From Panulirus ornatus (Eukaryota; Arthropoda; Malacostraca; Decapoda; Palinuridae), in contig NC_092234.1 of the NCBI RefSeq assembly GCF_036320965.1, positions 40,559,505 through 40,623,504 of the forward strand: a DNA stretch of 64,000 nt, given 5' to 3'. Position numbers and translations under genes: made by a program. Below, in pieces: positions 1 through 12,857 of the stretch. The notes under the pieces were generated by a model. The model was not told the origin of the DNA. It made no database searches and saw only the letters and a list, made by a program, of their open reading frames with translations. The number at the start of each line of letters is the position of its first letter. The first letter of the stretch is position 1.

Positions 1-597
1 TAATGCTCTCTGGCCATCTCTCCTACTTACATAAGTATACTTATGTATATCTCGCTTTTTAAACCAGGTATTCCCAATCATCAGTCCTTTTTCAGCACAT
101 AAATCTACAAGCTCTTCACCATTTCCATTTACAACACTGAACACCCCATGTATACCAATTATTCCCTCAACTGCCACATTACTCACCTTTGCATTCAAAT
201 CACCCATCACTATAACCCGGTCTCGTGCATCAAAACCACTAACACACTCATTCAGCTGCTCCCAAAACACTTGCCTCTCATGATGTTTCTTCTCATGCCC
301 AGGTGCATATGCACCAATAATCACCCACCTCTCTCCATCAACTTTCAGTTTTACCCATATTAATCGAGAATTTACTTTCTTACATTCTATCACATACTCC
401 CACAACTCCTGTTTCAGGAGTATTGCTACTCCTTCCCTTGCTCTTGTCCTCTCACTAACCCCTGACATTACTCCCCAGACATTCCCAAACCACTCTTCCC
501 CTTTACCCTTGAGCTTCGTTTCACTCAGAGCCAAAACATCCAGGTTCCTTTCCTCAAACATACTACCTATCTCTCCTTTTTTCACATCTTGGTTACA
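1..597 (-). mobile_element. R1: RTE-type LINE, endonuclease fragment (runs off window edge)
   Basis: Minus-strand remnant of the AP-type endonuclease domain of the dominant RTE LINE, open at the left window edge. Read on the minus strand it starts near 597 at the element's CNQDVKKGE region and runs through LSETKLKG (catalytic Glu), IGAYAPGHEKK and MGDLNAKVSNVAVEG (Asp/Asn) to HKYTYVSRRDGQRAL at the edge. The reading frame is open over most of the piece. The 5'UTR and the first ~28 codons are missing; the upstream side is a short TA-rich linker and then the tail of short element S1. The RT part, if present, lies outside the window. Confidence 0.85.
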
Positions 598-607
598 TAT
601 ATATACA

Positions 608-722
608 TCTTTCTTTCAAACTATTTGCCATTTCCCGCATTAGCAAGGTAGCGTTTAGAACAGAGGACTTGGCCTCTGAGGGAATATCGTAACCTGGCCC
701 CCTTCTCTGTTCCTTCTTTTGG

Positions 723-763
<41 letters not shown>

Positions 764-849
764 GGAGGATTTCCAGCCCCCCGCTCCCTTCCCTTTTAGT
801 CGCCTTCTACAACACGCAGGGAATGCGTGGGAAGTATTCTTTCTCCCCT
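608..849 (-). mobile_element. S1: short non-autonomous RTE-related (SINE-like) element
   Basis: About 240 bp, minus orientation. The head (right end) reads AGGGGAGAAAGAATACTTCCC on the minus strand, followed by CGTGTTGTAGAAGGCGACTAAAAGG and AATCCTCCCCTC. This matches the 5'UTR start of the RTE LINE (compare 48197-48300). A long A/T homopolymer (722-759) follows, then CCAAAAGAAGGAACAGAG, and a tail with GCTACCTTGCTAATGCGGGAAATGGCAAATAGTTTGAAAGAAAG, which resembles the RTE 3' end. There is no ORF. The extreme 5' bases (CCCTGGGGAT) are replaced by the neighbouring (TA)n. Confidence 0.7.
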
Positions 850-853
850 ATAC

Positions 854-854
<1 letters not shown>

Positions 855-928
<74 letters not shown>

Positions 929-964
929 TATATTATTATTATTATTATCATTATTATTATTATT
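855..964. repeat. (TA)n followed by (TTA)n microsatellite
   Basis: Alternating TA from about 857 to 930, then TTA/ATT units to 964. The TTA part is the complement of the TAA-rich 3' tail of the minus-strand RTE copy that starts here. Confidence 0.95.
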
Positions 965-3591
965 TTGCTTTGTTGCTGTCTCCCGCCTTAGCGAGGTAGC
1001 GCAAGGAAACAGACGAAGGAATGGCCCAACCCACCCACATACACATGTATATACATACATACCTATACATCCCAACGTATACATATACATATACACACAC
1101 AGAAATACACATATATACACATGTTCATTATTCGTACTGTCTGCCCTTATTCATTCCCGTCGCCACCCTGCCACATAATGACATACCAACCCCCTCCCCC
1201 CTCATGTTTGTGAGGTAGCGCTAGGAAAAGACAACAAAGGCCACATTCGTTCACACTCAGTCTCTAGCTGTCATGTATAATGCACCGAAACCACAGCTCC
1301 CATTCCACGTCCAGGCCCCACACAACTTTCCATGGTTTACCCCAGACGCTTCATATGCCCTGGTTTAATCTATTGACAGCACGTCGGCCCTGGTATACTG
1401 CATAGTTCCAGTTCACTCTATTCCTTGCACGCCTTTCACCCTCCTGCATGTTCAGGCCCCGATCACTCAAAATCTTTTTCACTCCATCTTTCCACCTCCA
1501 ATTTGGTCTCCCACTTCTCCTTGTTCCCTCCATCTGACGCATATATCCTCTTTGTCAGTCTTTCCTTACTCATTCTCTCCATGTGACCAAACCATTTCAA
1601 AACACCCTCTTCTGATCTCTCAACCACACTCTTTTTATTTCCACACATCTCTTACCCTTACATTACTTACTCGATCAAACCATCTTACACCACATATTGT
1701 CCTCAAACATCTCATTTCCAGCACATCCACCCTCCTGCACACAACTCTATCCATAGCCCATGCCTCGCAACCATACAACATTGTTGGAACCACTATTCCT
1801 TCAAACATACCCGTTTTTGCTTTCTGAGATAATGTTCTCGACTTCCAAATATTCTTCAACGCTCCCAGAATTTTCACCCCCTCCCCCACCCTATGAATCA
1901 CTTCCGCTTCCATGGTTCCATCCGCTGCCAGATCCACTCCCAGATATCTAAAACACTTTACTTCCTCCAGTTTTTCTCCATTCAAATTTACCTCCCAATT
2001 GACTTGACCCTCAACCCTACTGTACCTAATAACCTTGCTCTTATTCACATTTACTCTCAACTTTCTTCTTTCACACACTTTACCAAACTCAGTCACCAGC
2101 TTCTGCAGTTTCTCACATGAATCAGCCACCAGCGCTGTATCATCAGCGAACAACAGCTGACTCACTTCCCAAGCTCTCTCATCCAGAACAGACTGCATAC
2201 TTGCCCCTCTTTCCAAAATTCTTGCATTCACCTCCCTAACAACCCCATCCATAAACAAATTAAACAACCATGGAGACATCATACACCCCTGCCGCAAACC
2301 TACATTCACTGAGAACCAATCACTTTCCTCTCTTCCTACACGTACACATGCCTTACATCCTCGATAAAAACTTTTCACTGCTTCTAACAACTTGCCTCCC
2401 ACACCATATATTCTTAATACCTTCCACAGAGCCTCTCTATCAACTCTATCATATGCCTTCTCCAGATCCATAAATGCTACATACAAATCCATTTGCTTTT
2501 CTAAGTATTTCTCACATACATTCTTCAAAGCAAACACCTGATCCAAACATCCTCTACCACTTCTGAAACCACACTGCTCTTCCCCAATCTGTTGCTCTGT
2601 ACATGCCTTCACCCTCTCAATCAATACCCTCCCATATAATTTACCAGGAATACTCAACAAACTTATACCTCTGTAATTTGGGCACTCACTCTTATCCCCT
2701 CTGCACTATGCAAGCATTCCGCCAATCCTCAGGCACCTCACCATGAATCATACATACATTAAATAACCTTACCAACCAGTCAACAATACAGTCACCCCCA
2801 TTTTTAATAAAGTCCACTGCAGTACCATCCAAACCTGCTGCCTTGCCGGCTTTCATCTTCCGCAAAGCTGTTACTACCTCTTCTCTGTTTACCAAATCAT
2901 TTTCCCTAACCCTCTCACTTTGCACACCACCTCGACCAAAACACCCTATATCTGCCACTCTATCATCAAACACATTCAATAAACCTTCAAAATACTCACT
3001 CCATCTCCTTCTCACATCACCACTACTTGTTATTACCTCCCCATTAATTCCCTTCACTGAAGTTCCCATTTGCTCCCTTGTCTTACGCACTTTATTTACC
3101 TCCTTCCAGAACATCTTTTTATTCTCCCTAAAATTTAATGATACTCTCTCCGTAACTCTCATTTGCCCTTTTTTTCACCTCTTGCACCTTTCTCTTGACC
3201 TCCTGCCTCTTTCTTTTATATATTTCCCACTCATTTGCATCTTTTCCCTGCAAAAATCGTCCAAGTGCCTCTCTCTTCTCTTTCACCAATAATCTTACTT
3301 CTTCATCCCACCACTCACTACCCTTTCTAATCAACCCACCTCCCACTCTTCTCATGCCACAAGTATCTTTTGCGCAAGCCATCACTGCTTTCATAAATAC
3401 ATCCCATTCCTCCCCCACTCCCCTTACCTCCTTTGTTCTCACCTTTTTCCATTCTGTACTCAGTCTCTCCTGGTACTTCCTCACACAAGTCTCCTTCCCA
3501 AGCTCACTTACTCTCACCACTCTCTTCACCCCAACATTCTCTCTTCTTTTCTGAAAACCTCTACAAATCTTCACCTTTGCCTCCACAAGAT
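926..3591 (-). mobile_element. R2: RTE-type LINE, 5'-truncated, decayed
   Basis: Minus-strand copy with a long-type 3'UTR (about 965-1380) and coding remains to 3591, where it stops at the LVEAKVKICRGF region just after the endonuclease. EN is therefore absent. Coding is split into blocks by frameshifts: the post-EN linker (3128-3586), the RT N-terminal part (2692-3162), the RT core (1635-2660) and the C-terminal WFGHMERM/GRPNWRW region (1351-1648). A deletion of about 14 bp near 2700 removes the VPLYKGKG coding stretch. The 3' end carries the conserved CTCGC...GCGGG stem, here with a changed loop. It cannot be autonomous. Confidence 0.85.
1635..2660 (-). pseudogene. RTE reverse transcriptase core (from R2)
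   Basis: A 341-codon open stretch holding the RT palm: EEQCGFRSGRGCLDQVFALKN (fingers/palm), AFMDLEKAYDRVDR (first catalytic Asp), GLRQGCMMSPWLFNLFMDG and LLFADDTALVADS (the catalytic FADD pair), then NVNKSKVIRYSRVEG, FRYLGVDLAADGTMEAE and the start of the MRCLRTICGVRWFDRVSNVRV C-terminal segment. All RT catalytic Asp residues are present, but the upstream part is lost to a deletion near 2700 and the C-terminus is in another frame. It is a fragment, not an intact gene. Confidence 0.8.
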
Positions 3592-3604
3592 CAATGGAAA
3601 CCGA

Positions 3605-5640
3605 TGAAAATTGCTAGGAATCAATCAAAATCCAAAAAGAGTGTAAGAAGGTCATAAGACAGAGTAAACACAATGAGGAAAAAAGAATATCCTTCAAAGT
3701 TAAGAATAATCCTACGGACTTCTTCAGATATATATAACAAAGGAAGACAGTAAAAGAGGGAATTGGACCATTAAGAGACATACATTACAAGCTAACTACT
3801 GATGACAAGGAAATGGCTACCATACAGCATTATTCTTTTAAATCCGTATTCACAATTGAAGAAACATCTTGAATACTGCAACCATTAAAAATGTTTCAAG
3901 GATCTGATGAAGAAGAGTTGAAGGTTAGAGGAATAAAGAGCTCTGAAGTACTTAAATACTTGGACCAATTAAATCCTAACAAATCCAATGGCCCAGATAT
4001 TTAGCTCCAAGATATTTAAAGGAGGCCAGGAGATGGCTGATATACCCCTTAACAAAAATATTCAACTAATCTCTATCTGATGGTCAGGTCCCAACTGACT
4101 GGAAACTATCAAATGTTATTTCTGTATATAAAAGGGGAGACAAATGTGTGCCTTGAACTACCACCCAATTAGTCTTACATCATTGTGAGGTAAAATGACG
4201 GAAAAATAATACGAGGGAAAATTGTCACATTTCAAGAACACAAAATTATATCAGACAACCAACACAGTTTCTGGTATAGAAGATCCTGCCTGACGAATTT
4301 GCTGGAATCCTTTACTATTATTTATCAGAAGTGGGACAAAAACTTACTGTCTGATGTAGTATATTTAGATTTTCAAAAGGCTTTCGATAAAGTACCTCAC
4401 AAGAGACTTTTACACAAACTCAGAGCACACAGAATCAGTCAAGAACTCTGTACATGGTTGAGACTTTGGCTTACCAGAAAAAAGCAGCATGTAGTTTTAA
4501 ATGGTGAAGCCTCACATTGGCTAGACATAACAAGTGGTGTGCCACAGGGTTCGGTCTTAGGCCCAATTCTTTTCATAACACACATTAATGACCTAGAACT
4601 TGGTCTCATATCTAAGATCTCCCAATTTGCTGACTATACTAAATTAGGAGGTAGAGCTGTAAACAGGCGGGACTGCGAAATGATTCAAAGATAACTTACT
4701 AGCAGAGTGGTCAGGCAGATGGCAGATGAAGTTTAATGTAGACAGTATAAAGTTATGCTCTTTAGAGACAAGAATACATGTTATGACTACAAACTATTAA
4801 GAAAATCTTACTAAAGTGAATGAAGAAAAGGACCTTGGAGTTGTCATTGGCAACAATTTGAAATACACTGAAGAGTGTCAAGCTGCAAGAAAAAAAGGTA
4901 AACAAATGTTACTTTTCATAGCCAGGAACATAGATTATAAGATACCAGAAACAATTCTCACACTCTATAGTTCTCTAGTAAGACCACACCTTGAATATTC
5001 AGTCCAGTTTTGGTCCCCAAACTACAAAAAAGATGAGAAAAAATTTGAGCAAGTACAAAGATGCATGACAAAATTGATCCCATCCTTTAGAAATCTGACA
5101 TACGAAGAGAGGCTAAAACTATTAGATCTCTTCCCCATTACAAACGTAGACTTTGCTGCAACTTAATCCACATGTTCAAAATTCTGAACAAGTTTGATAA
5201 AGTAAACCACGAGCATCTTTTCAAAATACAAGAAAATAAGGTTACTAGGACAAATAGAATAAAACTCAAAGCTAAAAGATGTAGTACGGATGTGTGAAAA
5301 AGCTTCTTTTCCTATAGAAGTGTTGAGCACTGGAATAAGTTACCGTCAGATGTAGTAAATGCTAAAACTATAAATACCTTCAAAAGTCATTTAGACAAAT
5401 ATTTTATAAATTCAGGTATACTTTGAGAAAAGCACCAGAAATAAATGTATAAACGACAGTGGTAATGGGGACACTAGAAGCCTGATGTACAGCAGCTGGG
5501 GAGTCGGTAATAGCTTAAAAAAGTACAGAGCGGGATTAAATTTTTTGTCAAGTTAAATCTTTTTTCTTCCAGACAATCCAGTCATAGGTCAATCAGGCCT
5601 CCTGTTGTCTGTTTTTCTCATGTTAACTCATGTAAACAGA
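3605..5640 (+). mobile_element. Degenerate CR1/L2-like LINE (RT and C-terminal part)
   Basis: Plus-strand non-LTR element unrelated to the RTE family. Broken frames give, in order: a pre-RT linker with PLRD...TTDDKEMA (about 3770-3820), YLDQLNPNKSNGPD (about 3960), QVPTDWKLSNVI (4090), a clear RT block at 4299-4694 with YLDFQKAFDKVPHKRLLHKL and SGVPQGSVLGPILF, then KDLGVVI...LVRPHLEYSVQFWSPNYKKD and LTYEERLKLL (4816-5166), and finally EHWNKLPSDVVNAKTINTFK and LDKYF (about 5325-5405). The catalytic box reads FADY instead of FADD, so RT would be inactive. At least five frameshifts or stops are visible. The 5' end and EN are missing. About 200 bp of probable 3'UTR follows. Confidence 0.8.
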
Positions 5641-7991
5641 AGAAAGATGAGTAGAGCAATCATGAATATTGGCAAAACCATTAGAAAAAAAATTCAATTT
5701 CATTAGAAGGACAAACGTATTCTAATGGTTGATACTGCTTCTTAAAGGTCCTATCTCATTGGCACCAGAGACAGGTGGGGACTTACAAAACTTGCCCTAA
5801 CCCAGAATACTGTGATGCAGGGGCTAGAAGCTTATTGGGATCTTCCACATTTGTATTTCTCTTTTCTGCCAAAAAATTCTTATCCAAGATGTTTCTGAAT
5901 TCAAAATTTCAAGACTGATATTCTTATCATGAATGAAATAATGGTAGGAAACTTGTATCTATCTATTTTGTCTATCTATATCTTTGATGCTTGTTCCCAC
6001 TGAAACTCCCTCAAGAGGATGGCCATGACAATAGATTCCCTTGTATCTTAGTTTTAATAATATATTCTGAGACAAAACAACGTTTCAAAGTTGTCAGCAA
6101 TGGACTGTCAGCAACAGTTATATACAATTACTAACTTTTCACGTACCTGGGGACTGTTAAACAAAGTAATTCTCATAGTTTATTTCATGATACATAATTG
6201 TTTACACTATATTTGGTAGAAAATGTGAAGTGACGAGTGATATTGAGCCTTGATTAGTAATCCAAGAAGGTGCAACCTCTCTTGTCACATCACAAATTAC
6301 AAGTGCAATGAGAGGTTCTGGTTGACTGATATTTTGTCCCTGAATTGGGTATTTTACTAATTGTTTGGAGGTAATAAAAAGCCATCACTTCCAAGTACCT
6401 ACTCAGCAAAAAGTGGAAAATAACCAGAACTGTCTTATAACACTTGTAATCTGCCCTCAGGAAGAGTGTCTTATCTTAATTTTCTTTTTTTTTTTACATG
6501 TTCCACATTCACTATTCAATAACATCATCAAACCTAGCCTTGAAAATTATCATAACTAACACACTTCACTCATAATTGATTCATTCTGAATGGTACTGAG
6601 GTTTTTGTTTCACCTTGATTTAAAGGTATTTCTTTTTACTGATGATTGTTGATACACCCTTCATGAAATTTTCAATGGCCTGAATGAAACATAAAGAGTC
6701 CTATTCACCTATATCTTCATAGCTATTATCAAAAACATATTCCTGCCACTGAATCAAAATTCTAATCTAATACTTCTCTCTCCTCCTAAGCAGGACAGTA
6801 CAATAACTCTATAGTAAGTTCAATACTTTGGCAACATTAATTCCACATGGACATTCACTCTTCAGTTCATAATTGGATGTAATCCCAGTATTCTAGACTT
6901 TCGTTGAAAATAATACCCTGACAGTATCCTATATTCATGTATCTCTTACATCAAACAGATTTCACTTGGAAAGTATAATCACATATACAGAGCGCTACAA
7001 TACAAATTCTGTATATCATAATTGATACACATACTATTTCTGATTCTCGCACCTGTTTTCTTCCTTTAGGCAGATTTGGATATTTAAAGCCCATGTTAAC
7101 ACAGGCAGACACAATTTCACAAAACTATACGAGAAACAGAACCTAGAAATTTCAATTGCACAAGATCAGAGAGCTGGATGCATGTTTGTCTATAGTCACA
7201 ACAGCTGCAGTCTTTTATGATGGACTGATATTTATAAATATATCACTATTTATAAACATACAGGTGACTATTCTTTGTATTGAAAGAATGTGCAGCATGA
7301 TATTTCTTTGACTTTAAGGAAATTAGGCAAAAAAGCACACAGGCTCTCAAACCCTGACCACTTGCAACTTCTCACATAATCAAGCAACACAGCTGTCAGA
7401 GTACATGGAGAATGTTTAAATGTTATACTGGATTCTTGCTGGTAAACATGACTTAATCACAGGTTGTGTGTCTCATGTGTTGCCATGTGAAAGTCAGTGT
7501 TCCTATATAAAACATAGGATGAATGAACCTTACCAAGCAATATCATGGGACCACAACTTCCAGTTGTAATTTTATACTTGTTGTATTCATATAGTGCACT
7601 CCTTAATCAGCTAACAGTCACACACTATATTACGCAACCAATCAGAGCAGTGTGTTGAATGAAACAAGTATTACGTTTACCATTTAAAACTTGGTTATAT
7701 AATGTCAATGTGGTATGATTCATGCAGTGGTAATACTTTGATGTTCTTCTAACAGCTACAGTATAATTAAACATCTAGCGATCTCTGTTTAAGTATCAAT
7801 AACCTTTAATGTGTGGTTACATTGACATTACGGAAGGAAACCATGGCTGTGTAATAATAATACACAGGGAAAGACAAAACTACTGGGCAGGGGGACACTG
7901 TTGCCACTGTTTGTCTATAATATTTCATAAATCTAATATGGGCTCAGTTAATTGGTTACTGACCTTTGATATGAATTATCTGCTGTATTAA
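5641..7991. other. No recognisable gene or element
   Basis: About 2.35 kb of AT-rich sequence. I find no long ORF, no RT or transposase motif and no similarity to the LINE families in the window. The short ORFs at 6365 and 7809 have no recognisable motifs. It could be intergenic or intronic host DNA, or very old repeats. Confidence 0.5.
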
Positions 7992-7992
7992 T

Positions 7993-7994
<2 letters not shown>

Positions 7995-8086
<92 letters not shown>

Positions 8087-8100
8087 TATTATTATTATTA
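7995..8100. repeat. (TA)n then (ATT)n microsatellite
   Basis: TA dinucleotides to about 8080, then ATT units to 8100, the same order as at 855-964, where they form the tail of a minus-strand RTE copy. Confidence 0.95.
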
Positions 8101-8120
8101 TTTTGCTTTCTCGCTGTCTC
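8082..8120 (-). mobile_element. R3: minimal RTE 3' end stub
   Basis: The sequence TTATTATTTTGCTTTCTCGC and the following TGTCTC match the complement of the RTE 3' end (compare TTATTATTTTGCTTTGTTGCTGTCTC at 957-983). Similarity stops after TGTCTC. This fits a LINE insertion that was 5'-truncated after about 20 bp, or the remains of a longer copy. The match is short, so confidence is moderate. Confidence 0.5.
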
Positions 8121-11100
8121 TTTTTTGTATTCTAAGAAATGTTTCCTTTTTAGTTTAATAAAAACATCTAATATCCTTTATACGACTGTAATTCTAGCCA
8201 CTGAAGATTTCCTTTCGACTGTAGGGTTCCTTTCATCATTTCTGAATCTGGACAAATTTATCCCCCTAAAAAACTGCCAGATTTAGAAATGATGATAGAT
8301 GATTTTCAACTTGCAGCATTATTTCTTACACAAATTCATTACTTCTTCATTGATATGGCTACATAGTGGTCTGAGGGGCTAATCGTTTTAAAAATGCATA
8401 CCCTCATATCTTTATTTCATATTTTCATGAAATTTAAAATCTTTTATTGATTTCTCAACAGAACTCATTGTGAGTATACCACAAAATAGAGTAACAAAAA
8501 ACTAAGTTCCATTATATCTTGTTTTCAGCTAATATACAGTGATATAGCCGTTCAATTGATCTGGTTATTGGTATTTCTTACTGTCCCCCTCCCATTAGCA
8601 CCCACCTTCCCTGGTTGAGATAATGACAAGCGCTGTCCACTATGAAGCTTAATCACACGTATCCTATATGTTTAGAAATGTTACAAACAAATCAATAACA
8701 GATAGACAATGCTTAACATACATACAAAAATTGTCAATGGAATTAAATTTCAAAGAAATGTGCTTTGAATGTCTTGCATTTATGCCTATAATGCCTAATA
8801 CTGAGTTTTCAACATTCATTAATCCTACCTAAAAGCAGTAGAAAAAGCATTCATTTACCTACTCAAGTTTGAGCATTATATACTTTTTTGGAGATTTGTT
8901 GTTCTGGTCATATTGGGGGTAAAATTATATATATGCATAGATAGAAAGGATTACTTCTCTATAGTTCTGGTGATAATACATACTCCATTACCATAAACTG
9001 CAAATCAATAATTAATTAATTGATTATTTAAAGGCAGGCAAAGATTACACCGGCAACATTTATCAGAGACTACATGTATTACACTTGAGCTTATGGAAGA
9101 TGTCGGTATGTTTTGGGTGAATGAGATCAACAGTTACAAACTGATTTGATGTAGATTTATGGTATCCTACTACATTGTTTTTGTAATGAGGCTGTGAACT
9201 TCATGAGGCTATGACCTTCATGAATTCATAACCATAAAACAAACTGTTCCAATACAATGTAGGATTTAACCAATACATAGATCTGTTTGAAACTGATGAG
9301 TTTCTCATGCATCCAAAACATTCTTTATAGGACTTGAGGGTTACAGCTATTGTCAGACACTTGCATGAGAAATATGCCAATATGTATTATAGAATTAAAA
9401 CTGTTCTGCACTGGCTTACTGTATATTATAATATAATATTCACTTTCACGCATTTCTAACACTATAAAGAAGCAATGCACCATACTTACACATCAACATT
9501 TTGTCTTACTCATAAGAAATGTTTACAGTGGAAATAGATTTAAGTAGAAACTTATGAATTGGCAATGAGAATTGGCCAACTGTTCCTAAGACTGATGATT
9601 TCAATATACAAACAAAGTATTACCTAAGAAGATGCCTTACAATAAGTTTCATATATGGATATTGTGATGTTTCCAGCAATTTTGTCCTCATTCTTCGATT
9701 TTAATGAATATTTTTCTTTCACTGCAAATACAAAATCCACCATATTATAGTCCTGAGTATGACCCAAAATTGCTGGTCAGGTCACATACTGTCTTGCAAG
9801 CTGTGGAAATGAAGCAACACCTAGGAACGCAGCGGCAAATGAGCAGACAGGGAGATGGCATTTGGTTTGTGCAATAACAGGGATGCATCTGGGTGTTCTT
9901 GACATCATAAGTATCTTGAAAGTCTTTATCGTCTGTAGATAATTAGTGGTGAACAGCTACAGAATCCTAGTTCACTTAACCCTGTGGCCAAGTTCTACTT
10001 AACCACAACTATCTGGAAGCTGACTCAACCTACTGTAATGTCAAAATATATATATTGTACATTCATTCGCCCCCTCCCAGATGATATCCCTCTTTCCTGC
10101 CATGCTCTCTGTCTCACTCCTCAACTGGACTACTGCTGGTATATCATAAAAAATAGTAAAACTGAGCATACTGGTTACATCTGCGTCACAGAGGTTCAGG
10201 CAAACATACACAGTTTTATCCCCCGCTCTTGACTAGACTTGGGTCATATCACAAAGTACATAGAACACCAAACAAGTCGAGAGTCACTTCCAAGTAGCAC
10301 CGTCACGGATGATTCACACAGCAATACTTAGGTCATTTCATAATAACGCACAGCACATATGGTTCAATAGCCACTGAAGACATTCCATTAACTGCTATGG
10401 GTAGGGATTTACTGCATAATAAGTGCATTATTGACTGTGTGGCCCTCAAAATACCGGTGCAAAACACTAAAATTGAAGCACTTGCTTTCATAATCAGATT
10501 TCTGACTGACCACAGGGCAGAGAAAAAATACTGCTACTGTTATGTGACACACAACACTGCAAGAAACACTCAAAGCATAAACGTCAATCAGCGTGGGCTT
10601 GCGGTGGTAACGAGGGATTACAACAATGGAGTCCACAGCAGGTTAATCTCATGAGCCAGGGGGCTGTGATGCAGTAACAATAGAGAAGACTTAGGTCACC
10701 CTTATGAACACACAGTACTAGTCAAGATTTGTCCTCCTTTCATTACTTGGGCTTTCAGTATTTACACATCATGTTGGCTCTTGCAGTTTTCAACAACAGG
10801 ATTACATTTTTGGGGCATATGAAAAAGTTGTAACATAGAGAGCATCAACACTGTGAGGGGTATATAAAACATAATTGCAGTCCTCTTGTCAAAAACTTTG
10901 TATGCACCATCATTTGTCTAAACTTTCATGATTACTGAAAATGCATGACTTGAGCTCTTATTTCTACAGAGCTACATCCAGGGGTGTCCTTATTCTTCTT
11001 ATATTTTTCAATGCTTTTCTTGTTTAGTATAGCTTGTACAGCATTCATTATCTGTGTTCAATGGGTGTTTATTACCAACAATCAGTGATAGTGACATGGG

Positions 11101-12115
11101 GGCAGTAACCAGGTTGCCTCATATGGCACAGGGTTGAGGTCCTGCAATGGGGTATGTAGGACCTCACACATTCATCTCATTACTCACCATCCTTAGGCCT
11201 CCATTTTGAATGTGGGCTGCTGCTTCATTTCTGAAATGTTTAAGATAAAGAATTATGCTTCATTGTGAAGATATCTGTATTTCTTCAGAAATTCAAATAG
11301 TTCACTTTGTAATACTCTCCTATGCATTTCTTAGATTTATAAATAATGAGTGAACTACATATACAAGGAAAAATTTATTGAAAACATTTTGACAAGAAAA
11401 ATCTTATTGAAAAACATTTTCACAAAGTACCTGTAAAAAATTGTCAAAAAGCCAAAAGTAGCAATAGTAACAAAATAATTGTGTATTCACAAGCAAAATT
11501 CTAGTTTCTATCCTATATATACCTCTGTTTGTCATATTTACCACATATGTGCTATAAAGTATACGATATTTGTTTTTTGTACATTTTGATTATAAGTGGC
11601 AAAGTAGCTTAGAAAAAGTTTGCTTGAGAAATTTTACATAATGATGTTGTTTACAACAACAGCCACAACCATAAAACTGTAACATCCCAAAGCATCAAAA
11701 CCATGCACTGCTTGATATTAGGGACTGTTACCAATTAGATAAATAAATACTGAAATGATGGCTTTTTTATGTACTATTCATAACCAATATGTTCAGATGT
11801 ATTTGCTGCACAGTATTAATTGTAAATGAATCTGAAGCTTTTGATAAGTTATTTGAATAAATTTTACCAGTAATAAAAGCATGATAAAAGGTACAGGTGC
11901 TGAAAAACTTACATAACTTAGTAAAGTGCAGTTTCATGATACATGGTATTGAAAAAATTGGAATAAATTATTATAAGGTAAAGTACAGTCTACATATATT
12001 TTGGGAACCTTATAGCAATTTGTGCTGTCATTTTTTTCCAGTTTTGTATTATGCAGTTTGCCTCTTCCTCTTGTAAGAGATGGGAGTATAATAAAAAACA
12101 GACTGAAGATAATAT
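8121..12115. other. No recognisable gene or element
   Basis: About 4 kb of AT-rich sequence. ORFs at 9984-10232 and 10397-10654 are open but carry no motif I recognise and no codon pattern that sets them apart. Near 11130 the string GGGTTGAGGTCCTGC faintly resembles a tRNA-type B box, but no A box or cloverleaf goes with it. I can assign nothing. Confidence 0.5.
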
Positions 12116-12119
12116 TTTA

Positions 12120-12556
12120 GAAAGATATGACTACTAGTGTAACAAGGTCAGAGAAGAATAAGCAAAATACATTTAGGAGGAAAGAATATATTATAAGGAA
12201 GGAGGCAAGAGCATTTAATGCTCCAAAAGAATAACAAATGTGAGGAGCATAGATAGCGCAATGAGTGAGATGGTTAAGAATGGAAGTAAAACTGGTGGTG
12301 AATGGATTTGAAAAGTGTGTATGTAAGAACGGAAAAAAGGTCACATGCCTAAAGACTGGATAAAGGTAGCAATTGCTTCACTGCATAGATGTAAAGTGGG
12401 CAAAAGTAAGTAAAAATTACAGAGGAATAGATCTTCATGGCAGAGTGTATGTTAAGATCATTGCTGCTCATGTTAAAAGAAATAGTGAACCTTTTTCCAT
12501 TTTTATTATAAAAAAAAAAGGTGAAAACAGATTTTTTAGGAAAGGCACAGGATGAA
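12120..12556 (+). mobile_element. Degenerate RT fragment of a second RTE-like lineage
   Basis: Broken plus-strand coding remains around 12329-12555. In adjacent frames the sequence gives MPKDWIKVAIASLH, then NYRGIDLHGRVYVKIIAAHVKR. This matches the RT segment that reads PEDWRNACIVPLYKGKG...NYRGISLLSIPGKLYGRVLIERVK in the window's main RTE family, but it is too different to be a copy of that family. The flanking bases 12120-12328 have no clear frame. No catalytic box is left. Confidence 0.5.
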
Positions 12557-12587
12557 TTTAGAGGAAAGTTCTGATTTCATTCAGTAT

Positions 12588-12850
12588 GCTTTTTTCTCCT
12601 CTTTCTAATCTCTTATATCAAACTTCCTCTTTGGTAAGTTTGTGTCCAAACTTGCTGATAGATCAACTTCTCTTTCCCTATCAACAGCTGTGTTTTTCAG
12701 TATTTTTTTGGCTCCTATAATTTTCTCCTTTTTAACAGCAATTTCCTAATTCTCTTCAAATGACCATATGAGCTCATATGTAACCAAAACATTGTATTCC
12801 TCCATTCCTTTTGAATATGCTCCACCTTTCTTCCCTTGATCTACACCTCA
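12588..12850 (+). mobile_element. Jockey/I-group LINE fragment a (RT palm remnant)
   Basis: Nucleotide similarity to the better copy just downstream (13065-13320): the same order of a TTCTCTTTCCCTATCAACAG block, a TTTTCTCCTTTTT block and an AATTTCC block, and then a run ending in a GATCTACACCTCATC counterpart of GATCTGCATCTCGTTG. It corresponds to the GVPQGSVLSP-to-YADD stretch of the RT, but no frame stays open. Same orientation as the next two fragments. Confidence 0.55.
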
Positions 12851-12857
12851 TCATGTT

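Noticed and set aside
598..860. Short elements S1-S3 as ordinary 5' ends of truncated LINEs
   Set aside because: They continue after the shared head into CCAAAAGAAGGAACAGAG and a GCTACCTCGC tail that is not in the LINE 5'UTR, three times with the same layout.
10397..10654. Small host gene
   Set aside because: An 85-codon ORF with an equally long antisense ORF, no motif, no splice or start context that stands out.
11110..11180. Possible tRNA-derived SINE head (B-box-like GGGTTGAGGTCCTGC)
   Set aside because: No matching A box at the right distance, no cloverleaf, no second copy in the window.
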